A DNA stretch of 64,000 bases, taken from Lophius americanus. Taxonomy: Eukaryota; Chordata; Actinopteri; Lophiiformes; Lophiidae. Of this stretch, positions 48,480-59,154 are shown one piece after another. The stretch is from assembly GCA_037951165.1 (NCBI GenBank), contig JBBDHG010000057.1, positions 10,008,001 through 10,072,000 of the forward strand. The letters run 5' to 3'. Numbering within the stretch: the stretch's first letter is position 1; every line of letters begins with the position of its first letter. The translations under genes were made by a program, and so were the position numbers. The notes under the pieces were generated by a model. That model was given only the letters and a program-made list of their open reading frames with translations, did not search any database and was not told where the DNA came from.

Positions 48480-50175
48480 CCCGGGTTGATTCATATTCAC
48501 CAAACTTGCACTAAATATTGTTGCATTGAATGAATGGGTGAGAAATGATGGCCAAAACATTTGGAGATAAAGCTTCCACTAGTGTTACAAACATATAACC
48601 GAGCATATAAGAATCTTCCTAGTTCTTTCACGCACTAAGGTTTACGTCGGTGTAAAATCTGAAAATGATCCATGAAATAGTTTTTGGGTTATCACGTTCA
48701 AACAAAGGATTTGTGGCGGGGATGACGATTCCATTAACCATCCATATATAAATAAAAAATAATATATATATCAAAATTATAGAGAGAATTATAGATGAAT
48801 CTGCATCAAGTTATTGTTTAATAACAGCCTTCAATGAAATACTTTCAGCTTATGGTATGCTTTATATTGTATTGAACAGAGCGTATTTTGACTTACTATA
48901 GTTTTCCTCCAGCAATTATATCCAACATTATGATTGTCCTGTATATCTCCTACTCACGCTGTTCGTTTAATATCATGGGGAACTGAAAGCAGAAGAAAGA
49001 GTTGGTGTCTGAATAATGGAATATGTGAGGCATTCATTGACTGCAGCTTACTTCAACAAAGAATCTGTAAAACTCTTGGGCACTAAAGTGGGGTCGATAA
49101 TATTGCCCGGAGGAGATGTTGAGTTGTTTTCTGATATGAATAGGCCTTGCAGTTGCTGTATAGAGCATTTTATAGAATAATAGCAGCTTGAGATAAGACA
49201 GATTTTTCAGAGACATTCTCTTAATAAGGCTAATAAATCACTAGCAACACAAATGAGACAAAGCGCACAGCAATAAGTCCACTTTACTGCCACTATAAAA
49301 GGAGGCAACAAAAATAACATTATTGTATTATGTGCTGTGTTATCTTGTGAACTTATGGCCTGATTTACGAAGATCCCAAATAGTACGTGCTATATTGCGT
49401 GTGCATTCTGACAGATTGCATGTTTGGTTTGCCTGTGGTTCGTGGGCTAAGAATAATTGTGGGAATGACAGCCCGTTGAAAAATGTTGGAGGCGGTCCTA
49501 TTAAAATGAGGGTTATGCTTGTGTAACTGGTTTCTGCCTTGGAGAGTTTGGATGGAGACAGAAATCACATTTAATGGCATGGAACTGGAGGTGTTAGTGG
49601 AAAAGGCAAAAAAAACGTTTTTTGACCAACAACAGAGAAATCAGAATATTACTAAAAGATGCAGGACATATTAAAAATAATAACGTTTTTAATGATTCGC
49701 AGAATGTAGTATTGAAGATGGTTTCATGCATTCCACAGGAGGTGAGAGCTCTCTGTGACACGTGAAACCACCTGGTCTGGTTTTGGGTAAAGGCAGTGGT
49801 GGGGTCTCTCAGTCCAAGCGATCCCACAACTGAGCAGCCGGGAAATTGAGAGGTACGAGAACGCGTAGTGCGCCAAACCACACGTGGCCATGGGTGGGGT
49901 TTTTTCTGAGCTGTATAGTAATGTTCCCCTGTTGCGGCTCAAACAGTGGAACTACAGTGGCCGACAGGGGCAAACAGGGTGCATCTTAAGAAAACACATA
50001 CAAATAGCTAAAGCAAATAAAGAAAACGTCATCATCAATTCGAAAACACAACGATCTACAAAAGCCTGAACACAACAGAAGTCTTTACGAAGGACTCTTA
50101 TAAGTGTTGCATGCTGAATAATAATGAACCTAACAAGCACTCTCACCCAAAGCTGCAGTAAACAAGGTGTATTAC
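48480..50175. other. intergenic, no recognisable feature
   Basis: AT-rich to 49700. A somewhat GC-richer patch at 49730-50000 may be repeat-derived (it includes CAGTGGCCGACAGGGGCAAA, possibly a repeat end) but I cannot name it. Confidence 0.35.
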
Positions 50176-50179
50176 ACAC

Positions 50180-50235
50180 AACTAAATTTTCCCCAGGGGA
50201 AGAATAGAATATCTGTCTATTTATCTATCTTTTGT
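50180..50235 (+). mobile_element. LINE 3' terminus with ATCT-type tail
   Basis: TTTTCCCCAGGGGAAGAATA followed by ATCTGTCTATTTATCTATC, the typical Rex1/L2-type 3' end. No coding part kept. Confidence 0.5.
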
Positions 50236-50239
50236 AAAT

Positions 50240-52365
50240 AATTTGAATAAAATGCCATGGGTATCGACAATAAAGTCATTTTTTTTATCTTATTCTACCC
50301 ATTTTTCTGGAGGGCACTGTGGTAACAGGTGTGCTTGATGGCCAATGAAGATGACACTTGTAATGCGTTCATGTGTGTCTGCAGCAACACACTGGCCTTA
50401 CTCTGCCTGCACTCGTTGCAGTCACCATGAACAGAACTTTTTTATAAATAAATACACCATAGTTGTATAATGTAGTACATCATTTAAAAATGTTCTTTTA
50501 GGCATTTAGTAATCATTACGTTTCTAACTTCAAGTTTTGTATTCTAGCAGCCTTTGGCAGTCCCCAGTTCAGTAAATGTGATTTCTTAGGTATCTTTAGA
50601 GCAGCATTTCTCATTAAAACTTTGGAAAATTGAAGTCATGTTCGATGTGTGATTCCAACATGTGATCATTAATGGATGTCTCCCATGATCGAGCTCCAGA
50701 CGATGATTCTTCTTCCTCCCTCTGTGTGTGTGCATCTATTTGCCGTACAATTTTAAAAATATTTATCCATGTTGGTGGGGATATTGGTATTTTTATGCAG
50801 ATGCTGCATGTGTGCATGAGTGTTGCACGCCGTGAGGTTGCGTGCGTACCTTTGTTCTGGCAAACAAACAGCAGACACATCAATTATGACTGGAAATGGA
50901 GAAAATAGATGAGGTCCACTGTTTCCTCAGAGAGATAGGAGTTGAAATTGAATGTTGTGCAAAAGAGCAAAACTGGTGAAAAAAAAAACCTGCAGCCATT
51001 GTTGTGTGATTAAGGGCTAGGTTTGAGCCATCATGTGGGTTTAATTATTCACACAGCAGGGAAGCAACCAAATGGTGTTTATACATGAACATCCTTGCAA
51101 ATATATACACTATATATGTGCACTGTTGAGGACAGATAACACATAAAAAGAGATTGTTTTGGGATGCAGATTCTGCTCAGTGTGGTTGTTCTGTCAATAA
51201 TCCACAAGACTGCACTGCGGACAGGCAGCAGTATTTCCATCAATTATATACTATGGTTGGCTTCTGCAGCGCATTTTTGTATTGCGATATATTGCGATAC
51301 TTTGCAGCATATTGCATTACATATTGCAATATATTGCAAAATTTCTACTTTGACATTCAATGCACAGAAATTTAAAAAAATCCATTATTTATTTACCGTT
51401 TCTATGCCTTATGATAAGCTTATCAAAAAAGAATTATGATTTTTATGATTTTAAAACACCAATAGTCCCATATAGAGAAGAAACCTCTACCTATCTGAAT
51501 GCAGAAACCACATGAGAATATATCTGTCAGCAGAAAGATTGTCAATGATCTCTTCCTGAGATACTGTTAGAATAATGTAAATCTGTTTGTCAACAAGTGA
51601 ATTACTAGTAATTTGTGAAACTAGTCAACAACTTGTTGTTATTTAATTACATCATTGTACAGATTTCAGACTTAGAATTTGGATCTTGGTAATCCCACAT
51701 ATGTGAGTTTTATTACTGAAGGGAACTGTTTCCTGTTTGGTATTATGTATTTATGGTAAAGATATTGGTAAGATCGTTAATTTCCATGTCCAAGTTCACC
51801 TGAGTCTGACGATCTTTGATTCTAATCTTTCATCTTAGTTCACCAGTTTCTGTTTCTGTGGTCAATTTAATTTGTATTTTCCTCCAAGTATCCCGTTAGT
51901 AATCTTTAAAAATCCTTCACTAGATTTTGTTTTTTTACGCTAAGTTGACGGCAACTTGACGCTTTCCAGGTGACTTAGTATGTCGTCCTACGACGACTTT
52001 CAACTTTTACAAGCTTTCTGTTTTATGATTTGTAACATTCTTACTGACCTCCTTTGATAAAAACCTTACCAAAGTCCAGTGAAACGTAAGATGACTTTAT
52101 TTTGCTTCGGAAATGTATGACTTCCAGGGCAAACAAGATTCATGGAGACATGACCTCTTGGTCAACTCTGAGAGTTACAGAGCGTTAAGGACGTCTTCGA
52201 AAGGGAACGGTTTTCCTTACATGTAAAGTGATACATATTCATGTATATGTTGTACCAGAATAAACTGTTTTTAATCACGCAACCCTATTATGAATGTGGA
52301 AAATAGCATAAGGAACATCTTATACGTAACCTAAGCATGAATTCATTTCAAAATGGAGTCAATAT
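50240..52365. other. intergenic with an ATATTGC-rich patch
   Basis: At 51283-51345, ATTGCGATA/ATTGCAATA is repeated five to six times imperfectly. Otherwise AT-rich, with no gene or family recognised. Confidence 0.5.
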
Positions 52366-52366
52366 T

Positions 52367-52379
52367 TTTATTCTTTATT
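52367..52379 (-). terminator. slitrk6: candidate slitrk6 polyadenylation signals
   Basis: Two AATAAA hexamers on the minus strand (TTTATT at 52367-52372 and 52374-52379 on the plus strand) stand about 1.4 kb downstream of the slitrk6 stop. Another TTTATT at 52717-52722 is an alternative. In AT-rich sequence such hexamers are common by chance, so the 3' end is a guess. Confidence 0.3.
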
Positions 52380-53701
52380 TCCTGTTTATCAGTTACAACT
52401 TCTGTTTATATTCTGTACAGCACTGAAGGCACAAAAAATCAAAGATAGAATAATGAAACATATGTATATACAAAATATACAGAATAAATAATTAACTCTA
52501 GTTCAGTAGAAAAGCTACAGAGTGTGTGCTTTATATGATATTTTTCAGAGGTGAATATGGTTCCATGGGTATGACTGGAGCATGTAGTGTGAATCCGGAG
52601 AATGTCCACATTGCAAATGTCAGTTGCCAGTAGTTCATTGCTCATAATAAAAGCTGAGAGGTGGAGCGAGGTTGGCGTGAGCCAATCCGCAAATTTCCTG
52701 TGCGGACAAACAGGGTTTTATTTTGCTAGTCAGTAAGCACCTATATGCCAAAGTTAATATGCCCCACCTTAAATTTAAAAAAACTGTTCAGTTAATATCA
52801 GCATGAGGAAGGAATGTGATGTTGGTGAATGCTCTTTGAACATTGTCAGGCATAAATAAGTGAAACACAATCTTGCGTGCGCATACGTGCGCACACACAC
52901 GCAACCACACACGCACACAAACACAAACACACACACACACAAATAACTATCATAAACATTTGTGGATAATTTTTTTCGGGCAGAACAAAAAACTATTTTC
53001 AGCAGGACTCGGTTGATTGTCATGCATCATATTACGGCATTTGATAAGTGCAATGCATTTATACAAGATTACAGTTCAGTATAATAGATTTTACTTTTAA
53101 GTACTGCATGTTCTGATTGAAAAACAAGCTTCCTTTCTGTAAATATCACCAATTTTTAAAAAAATAAATAAAGGTCCTATTATGGCAACTGTACAATCTA
53201 TTTTCTATGTGCAGTTGGCATTTTGCTAAGTCTACTGCACCATGAGCGTTCTGGTTATGGCTTTGTACTGGCTTATGTTGACAGAGGGTAAAATCAGGTC
53301 ATTGCGCCGATTCAGGATAGACTGATTAAAGAGCAATTCTGGGTCAACCGGTGATTGAAATGCACTCACTTCTTTCCTAGCATCTGCTTTATCCTCTCAG
53401 GATGTCAGATTGTGCGGCTCAATTCATTTGGCAGCATTTTGACATTGAAATTCACTCAGTCAATCATAAAAAAGTTGACCGTGTGAATTTCAAAGAACAG
53501 AAGCAACTTCGTTAATTTAAATTTGGTCAAAAAAATTCACCTTTCACCAGCTACATAACATGGCTGTCAAATAAAAGGTAGGAAAAAAACTAGCTAGTTA
53601 CATTCTGTGCTACAATTCAACTCAAAGGGGTGTGCCCATGGTATATATTTCACACTGTGGAAAATACAAAGGGGCAAACAGGGCAAAAGGCACTTGGGTT
53701 T
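52380..53701 (-). other. slitrk6: putative slitrk6 3' UTR, with a (CA)n array
   Basis: If the signals at 52367-52379 are used, this is transcribed 3' UTR. It contains a CA/CGCA microsatellite at about 52877-52941 (GU-rich in the transcript). No open frame of note. Confidence 0.35.
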
Positions 53702-53765
53702 TATATATATGTATATTTCTATATCTATATATAGAGAGAGATATATATATATCTCTATATATTAT
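53702..53765. repeat. AT/GA-rich near-palindromic microsatellite in slitrk6 3' UTR
   Basis: Alternating TA with an embedded GAGAGA and its complement TCTC lies 18-80 bases after the slitrk6 stop codon. It could fold back on itself in the transcript. It is simple sequence and may vary in length between individuals. Confidence 0.7.
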
Positions 53766-53782
53766 ATTTAATTCTGTTTCAT

Positions 53783-56311
53783 TCAATTAAAAGCCGTTTG
53801 ATGCTCCAAAACCTCCAAGTAGTCTGGCTCTGTGTGCAAGTTAGCCTTGAGTTCAAAATACTCATTCTTAGTTTGCTCAAGCATGACCTTGCGTGGTCTT
53901 GAGTACATTATGGTCTCCATTAGCTTCAACTCCTCCTGGTGTCCCGGGACCTGCATGTCAACAGCAGATTGAAGCTGGGGAATGTTTTTCCTTAGGTACT
54001 CTGTTATTCCGAGCTGCTGCATGTCCCTCTCCATAATGTTCCTGTATAATGAGCTGGGATTGCCAAGGGTGACAAACTCTGCAGGGCATTCTCCTGGCAT
54101 GGGTCGGAACTTTGAACTCAGGTTTCCTGTGAGTGGGGAAGTGTTCTCCTTCTCCATGATACTCCGGCATACATGATGCTTGGTGCTGGGCTCGTCGAGG
54201 CCGTAATCCAAATCATCATGTTCCTTGTGCTGGGAGCAGTAGGTGGGGTTGCGGCGAATCTGCACAATGGGACTATGTGATCTCTCTTCATACAGATTGG
54301 CAGATCCTGCTCTTTGTGTCAGAGTGTGGTGGGTAGTTTTCTGTCCGTACATGCTGTAATGTAGGTGAATGGGACTGCTGCTGGTGATCTCCCGTGGCTG
54401 CTCATCTGCTGCTTTCTGTTTGGTCTGTCGCCGCCGCCGGTGCACCACAAAGACCACCAATCCGGCTGAGCAGAATATTATCATGAGCACAAACACAAGA
54501 AGGCTCAAGATTAGCACAGAGAGCGGTATGCTATCTGTTAGCGAGCTGAACAAATCTTTGTCACTGCTGTCTGGGCCCAAAGTAGCTGTCACACTCTCCT
54601 CACCACTTGGGGACATAGAGTGGTAGGTTCCTAAACCGGGACATAGAATCTCATGACGAAGGCTCCTCAGCTCAGCCTGCAACACTTTCTTTGGGGTGTG
54701 ACACAAAATTGATCCTACCACTGTGTCCTTTCTGAGTTTCTCCATCCATTGTTTAAGGCTGAGCAGGTCACAGCTGCAGTCCCAGGGGTTGTCCTCTAAA
54801 TAAATCTGCTCCAGCGAGTTAAGTTGATCCAACACGTTGCTCACTGGCAGGTGCATAAGTAGATTCTTTCTGAGGTTTAATTTGGTGAGGGGCACATTGC
54901 GAAATATTTGCGCCGGAAGAGAGTTGAGCAGGTTGTTATTTAATGACAACAGCTTCAGGTCTGACAGGGGATTAAATGTGCCAGGCGCAATCTCTTTGAT
55001 AAGATTGTATTCCAGATACAGGAATTCAAGGTTGTGGAGCCCCACAAACATTGCGGAGAACAGTTTTTCTATTCTGTTGCCATTTAAGTAGAGCTTTTTC
55101 AAGCTGCTCAAACTGAGGAAAGTTTCATTATCAACATAATCAATTCTGTTGTTGGCCAAGTTCAGCAACTCTAAACTATCATATGTTACAAAATCATATT
55201 TAAGGAGTTTCTGAATCATATTTCCTGTCATCACCAGTTTAGTGGGGCTTTGTTGAAGTATTCCGATATCTGACACCTTTTGAATTCCTCTATCCTGACA
55301 ATGCATCAAAAACCCTGCCACAGGGTGACTGTGACAAGAGCAATGTTCCACGCAAGGACTGCCCGGTAAGTGAGACGGTGTTGGAACCTTTGCTTCATCT
55401 TTGCCGTTGACCAACTTGGGAATCTGAGACACTTTGGATGAGGGAGTAACCACCATATCTAGTGACTTTGACGGCTCCTCCAGGTTAATATCAGCATGTG
55501 AAGGGCAGAGAACATCCCGCTTTACTTTTGCGAGAAAGGTCCCCTTAAGGTGTTGTGGTGTGCTGCAGACTACATCTCCGATTGCTGACTGGGCCCTCAT
55601 GTTCTCCATCCAGATTTTTAGATGTAAAATATCACAGTCACACACCCAATCATTGTCTTCCAAGAGGAGTTCCATTATCCGTCCAATGTGCTCAAGAAAC
55701 CCAACATAAGGCAGTGTCTGGAGCTTGTTACCACGTAAGTCCAGGTGAGTGAGGGGCACGAAGCGGAAAATGTTGCTGGGTAAAAACTCGATGGAATTGT
55801 CATTTAGGATGAGAACCTTGAGGCGGATAAGTTTGTTGAAGGCCCCTGGCTCGATGACCCGGATAAAATTTGTATCAGCTTGCAGGAACTCCAGATTAAC
55901 CAGGCCTTGAAAAGTATCCTCTTTCAGGGTAACAAGGAAATTCCTATTCATGTGGAGTTTTCTCAGTGAACTGAGAGTGCTAAAGATCCCCGGTTCCAGC
56001 TCTTGTATGCTATTACCCCCGATGTGCAGCGAAAGGGCATTCTTGAGCCCTTCCATTTCCTCTGCGCGGAGCTCAACCAAATCGTTTTGGTAAAGGTTCA
56101 GGTAGAAGGGCAGACCTGCCGCGACTTTGATTTGGGAGATTTTGCTGATATTCCTCTGCTCACAGTTCAGATGTAGGATGCCGTCTTTCCCCTCACAATA
56201 GCACAAGGAGTCACAAGACTCGCTAATAGTGGATGATGGCTGTGAGGTATGAATATCTTGGGATCCAGTCACAGAGAGAAACAAGGCAATGGAAATGATA
56301 CAGGGCAGCAT
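53783..56311 (-). CDS. slitrk6: SLIT and NTRK-like protein 6 (LRR transmembrane protein)
   Basis: Complete intronless frame of 842 residues from the ATG at 56311 (human SLITRK6 is about 841). Type I membrane protein of neurons and inner ear; the family controls neurite outgrowth and induces synapses through presynaptic receptor phosphatases, and human SLITRK6 loss causes deafness with myopia (established knowledge). Seen: signal peptide about 1-17; first LRR module with N-cap cysteines 33/37/39/50, about six LRRs (60-215) and C-cap cysteines 224/226/249/269; linker; second module with N-cap cysteines 320/324/326/338, LRRs 355-500 and C-cap cysteines 512/514/537/557; one membrane helix about 596-623 followed by HRRRR; cytoplasmic tail with several tyrosines, ending in EPDYLEVLE, the NTRK-like terminal motif. 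Tail stretches such as QQLGITEYLRKN and ELKLMET, plus the length, favour SLITRK6 over SLITRK5 (about 958). A longer in-frame reading to 56323 would need a TTG start, so ATG at 56311 (A at -3) was chosen. No frameshift or lost cysteine. Confidence 0.95.
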   Translation of the reverse strand: MLPCIISIALFLSVTGSQDIHTSQPSSTISESCDSLCYCEGKDGILHLNCEQRNISKISQIKVAAGLPFYLNLYQNDLVELRAEEMEGLKNALSLHIGGNSIQELEPGIFSTLSSLRKLHMNRNFLVTLKEDTFQGLVNLEFLQADTNFIRVIEPGAFNKLIRLKVLILNDNSIEFLPSNIFRFVPLTHLDLRGNKLQTLPYVGFLEHIGRIMELLLEDNDWVCDCDILHLKIWMENMRAQSAIGDVVCSTPQHLKGTFLAKVKRDVLCPSHADINLEEPSKSLDMVVTPSSKVSQIPKLVNGKDEAKVPTPSHLPGSPCVEHCSCHSHPVAGFLMHCQDRGIQKVSDIGILQQSPTKLVMTGNMIQKLLKYDFVTYDSLELLNLANNRIDYVDNETFLSLSSLKKLYLNGNRIEKLFSAMFVGLHNLEFLYLEYNLIKEIAPGTFNPLSDLKLLSLNNNLLNSLPAQIFRNVPLTKLNLRKNLLMHLPVSNVLDQLNSLEQIYLEDNPWDCSCDLLSLKQWMEKLRKDTVVGSILCHTPKKVLQAELRSLRHEILCPGLGTYHSMSPSGEESVTATLGPDSSDKDLFSSLTDSIPLSVLILSLLVFVLMIIFCSAGLVVFVVHRRRRQTKQKAADEQPREITSSSPIHLHYSMYGQKTTHHTLTQRAGSANLYEERSHSPIVQIRRNPTYCSQHKEHDDLDYGLDEPSTKHHVCRSIMEKENTSPLTGNLSSKFRPMPGECPAEFVTLGNPSSLYRNIMERDMQQLGITEYLRKNIPQLQSAVDMQVPGHQEELKLMETIMYSRPRKVMLEQTKNEYFELKANLHTEPDYLEVLEHQTAFN

Positions 56312-56326
56312 TTTGGTTCGCAATAT

Positions 56327-56365
56327 CTGTGAAGAAAGGAAAGAAGGGGTGGGGGAAGAAAAAAG
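56327..56365 (-). promoter_or_regulatory. slitrk6: 3' splice site (acceptor) of the slitrk6 coding exon
   Basis: On the minus strand a nearly unbroken pyrimidine tract of about 36 bases runs from 56365 and ends in TTCACAG, with the AG at 56328-56327. The ATG of slitrk6 follows 15 bases later. This is a textbook acceptor, and it implies a 5' untranslated exon upstream (higher coordinates) and an entire ORF in the last exon, as is usual for SLITRK genes. I could not locate the matching donor or first exon in 56366-64000. Confidence 0.75.
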
Positions 56366-58640
56366 TACATTAATTTCATGAATCTTGCAAAATTTAATTA
56401 AAATTAGAGGTAGTGGTCTATATAATTCAACAATTTAAAAATGTTAATTTGCTGTGCTAAAACTTCGGAGATAGACAGATAGTGAGATAAACAGATAGAC
56501 CCCCAGCCAAAGAGGAAATTCCATTGCCACAGCAGACAGCAGAGAAATTCTGTACAAATTGAGCCTCTTATACATGAAAAATATAAATAAAGATGTAATA
56601 ATAGAAAAAAAATTCTGAATTGCACAATATTTACAACAAAAATATATATATTTTTCAATTAAAATACACCAAATCAGGTTTCCCAACTAATTCACTGTAC
56701 AGTGGCAAACTGCCACAGTTAATTTGTCCTTCCACTGTCTCAAAATTAATAAAACATATTTTAAACTTCAACATTTAGGCCAGACAGTTCTGATTTGAAA
56801 GTCCACCAGCACAGCCTTGAGCCGGACGCCCATTTTACCTCCTTTTGAGCTTATGAGGCGCAGTCCGTTATTTTATTCCTAAAAAGGGTACGACTCTTAT
56901 AACGCTAAGGTGTGCCCAACAAATCAAATCAAATAAATATTTACTGTTACTGTTTACACGATACAAATGTACAAGTGAATGAAAAAGTTAAACTTAACAG
57001 AGCAAACCTAATTGTAAAAAATATTAACGATCAATAATTATGCAAGTGTATATTTTTGATTTTTGCATCAAGAGATACCCCCACAAACTGATATATTGCA
57101 AACATTATATGTTCCACTATCATACACAATTAATGAAATTGTATACTAGACACACACACACACCTATAGTGAGAGTAGCGTTGAATTAACAATTAAGTAG
57201 GAAAAGGAAAACATCGCTCAAATGCCAACTATTAGTCATTATTGTGTTATTTTTTTCTGAATGTATCATTCTGATGTTGCTTTTATTCTCGTTAAAAACA
57301 TTGCACCCTAGGTGGACTTGAGAAATAGGAGTAAGAACAAGTATAGCAGCTAATGTGTGTAATAATAATAATGGGAGTCATCTGATGGCACGCTGCATTT
57401 TACCAATGAGTATTATATTTCAAAAGACGAGTGATGACAGTCAGACAGTGTTTGCTCTCGTTGATTCAAGAGTGGTACAATTTTCTCATTTGACTGATTC
57501 TTCTGCCCTCTGCACATACTCTTACGAACACACACAGACCTACTCAGAGTGAGTCATACAAATGCACAAGATATTTCGGTCAAATTAGGGTCGACTTGAA
57601 AGTAACATCAGATAATGGGTATCTATAACAAAGGACAGGAAATGAGAGGCTGCATTTTTACGGATCAACCAATTAACTCTCACCCGAATGGACTGAACTT
57701 GAGAAACTAAGTCATCAACAGACAAGTGAAAGCTATATCAATATGATTTTTTCACTGTTAGTAACCCGAGCACGCTCTTCTCTGAAAACAAGATCAACAG
57801 AGTTCTTCTAAAGAGAAGTTACTTATCATTGCAAACAGGTTTTATGCAGAGTGACGAGAGATGCTGAAATGTGATTTTAATGATGAAAGTTCCTCAGCCC
57901 ATCTAAATCCATCATATTAATTTGACCAAAATCACGGTGTAATAAAGGTAGGTTCACTGCTGGGGGACTGTGAGGGCGTAAAGACATCCTTCCCAGAAAC
58001 TAGGATAACTACATACCCACTGTTAACCAGCTGAATCCTTCAAAGACATAAGATGCTGTAAGATGACAGGTAGCACAAGATGAGACAGGTGGAGGAGATG
58101 CAGCTCGTCGAGATCTGTGTGTGTCAGGGAGGGAAGGCTCTGGTTCAAAATCTACCTATGAAGGTATTCATTCCTCTTTTGACTTCTTCTCCATTAAAAT
58201 CAATGAGATGTAAACATATTGCATAGTGTACCTGGTCCTTCAAAGTGTGGGAATTCTAAAAATAGAATGCCAAATACATAATGCTGTGCATGCTTTGTAT
58301 AAGAGAAAATATTGCATATCAATTAAAAATATGCCGGACCAGAGAACGTTGAGACAGCAGCGTATATTTCTTGCCGTAAGATTTGTTCATTGTACAGTGT
58401 CAGGGTCTTGTAATTGTTGTTGCTTCCTTGTTTGTTAAGGTTCAGATTAGAACTCTGATGAGCCACTGATGCGAATGGCTAGCATAGCAATATGGCTCTC
58501 CAGCACAGTGTAAACAGTTTGTTTACGCATATATGGACTTTGGTGCAGGTCTAAGCAACTTTTTATAGACAAAAAAAGAATACAGCACATTACAAATACA
58601 TTCCCTTTACAGTTGGCACTAAACATTTAAGCCCCATTAA
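56366..58640. other. slitrk6 5' intron or upstream flank
   Basis: Must be intronic at least next to the acceptor. Contains a short CA run at 57152-57163 and no recognisable first exon, CpG-rich promoter or coding frame. Confidence 0.4.
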
Positions 58641-58641
58641 G

Positions 58642-58862
58642 TGGGGCGGATTTAGCTCAATGGGAAGAGCAGTTGTCCCTCAAGCCGTGGGTCCTTGAGC
58701 AAGACCCTGAGACCCTAGCTACCCGGGCGCTTCAAAGGAGCTGCCCAATGCTCCCTCAGGGATGGATCAAATGTAGATAAATAATTTCACTATGTTTTAC
58801 TGTGCATGGCTGTATGTGATCAATTAAGGATTTCTTCTTCTTCTTTCCGTCCTGATACCCAT
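58642..58862 (+). mobile_element. tRNA-derived SINE
   Basis: The head GCGGATTTAGCTCAATGGGA is tRNA-like and preserves an A-box (polymerase III promoter) form. The body carries GGGTCCTTGAGCAAGACCCT, ACCCTAGCTACCCGGGCGCT and GGAGCTGCCCAATGCTCC, landmarks of a widespread teleost SINE, and the tail is (CTT)n at about 58829-58846. The B-box (GGTTCGANTCC) is not intact, so it is not a functional tRNA gene. Confidence 0.8.
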
Positions 58863-59044
58863 CAATTAGCCTAGAGCAACCATGACCTTATCGTCGGTTC
58901 ATCAGTTTTCCTTACTGAGATTATTCTTGGTTAAGTACTAACGACTCCAAACCAGTAACACCCAAAATATTCTGGAGAAGAACAAGCTCTGCTAAACCAG
59001 TCTTCAACTGTGTTTCAACTTCTGTGGTTGAAACACATTTAATT

Positions 59045-59150
59045 CAAGGATGGATTCTGCACTTGCTGCCTAATATATCTGGCCCAATGACAGGATCCAT
59101 TGTAATGAGACAATCAGTGTTATTCTTCAACTGCCGGTGGAAAGCATCAA
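59045..59150 (-). mobile_element. second Tc1-like terminal fragment
   Basis: GCACTTGCTGCCTAATATAT, CAATGACAGGATCCATTGTA and a TGTTATTCTTCAACTGCCGG stretch match the same transposon end found at 46670-46862. Shorter and diverged; the terminal ATGTTGTGGCTGATCGG part is missing. Confidence 0.7.
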
Positions 59151-59154
59151 GTGA

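Noticed and set aside
54369..55752. Several 60-90 codon plus-strand frames opposite slitrk6
   Set aside because: They are antisense shadows of the conserved LRR coding sequence, with no start context or domain of their own.
56312..56323. Four extra N-terminal residues on SLITRK6
   Set aside because: They would need a TTG start; the adjacent ATG in good context gives a proper signal peptide and family-typical length.
58642..58715. tRNA gene
   Set aside because: The A-box-like head is present, but there is no B-box, acceptor pairing or anticodon arm; it is the head of a SINE.
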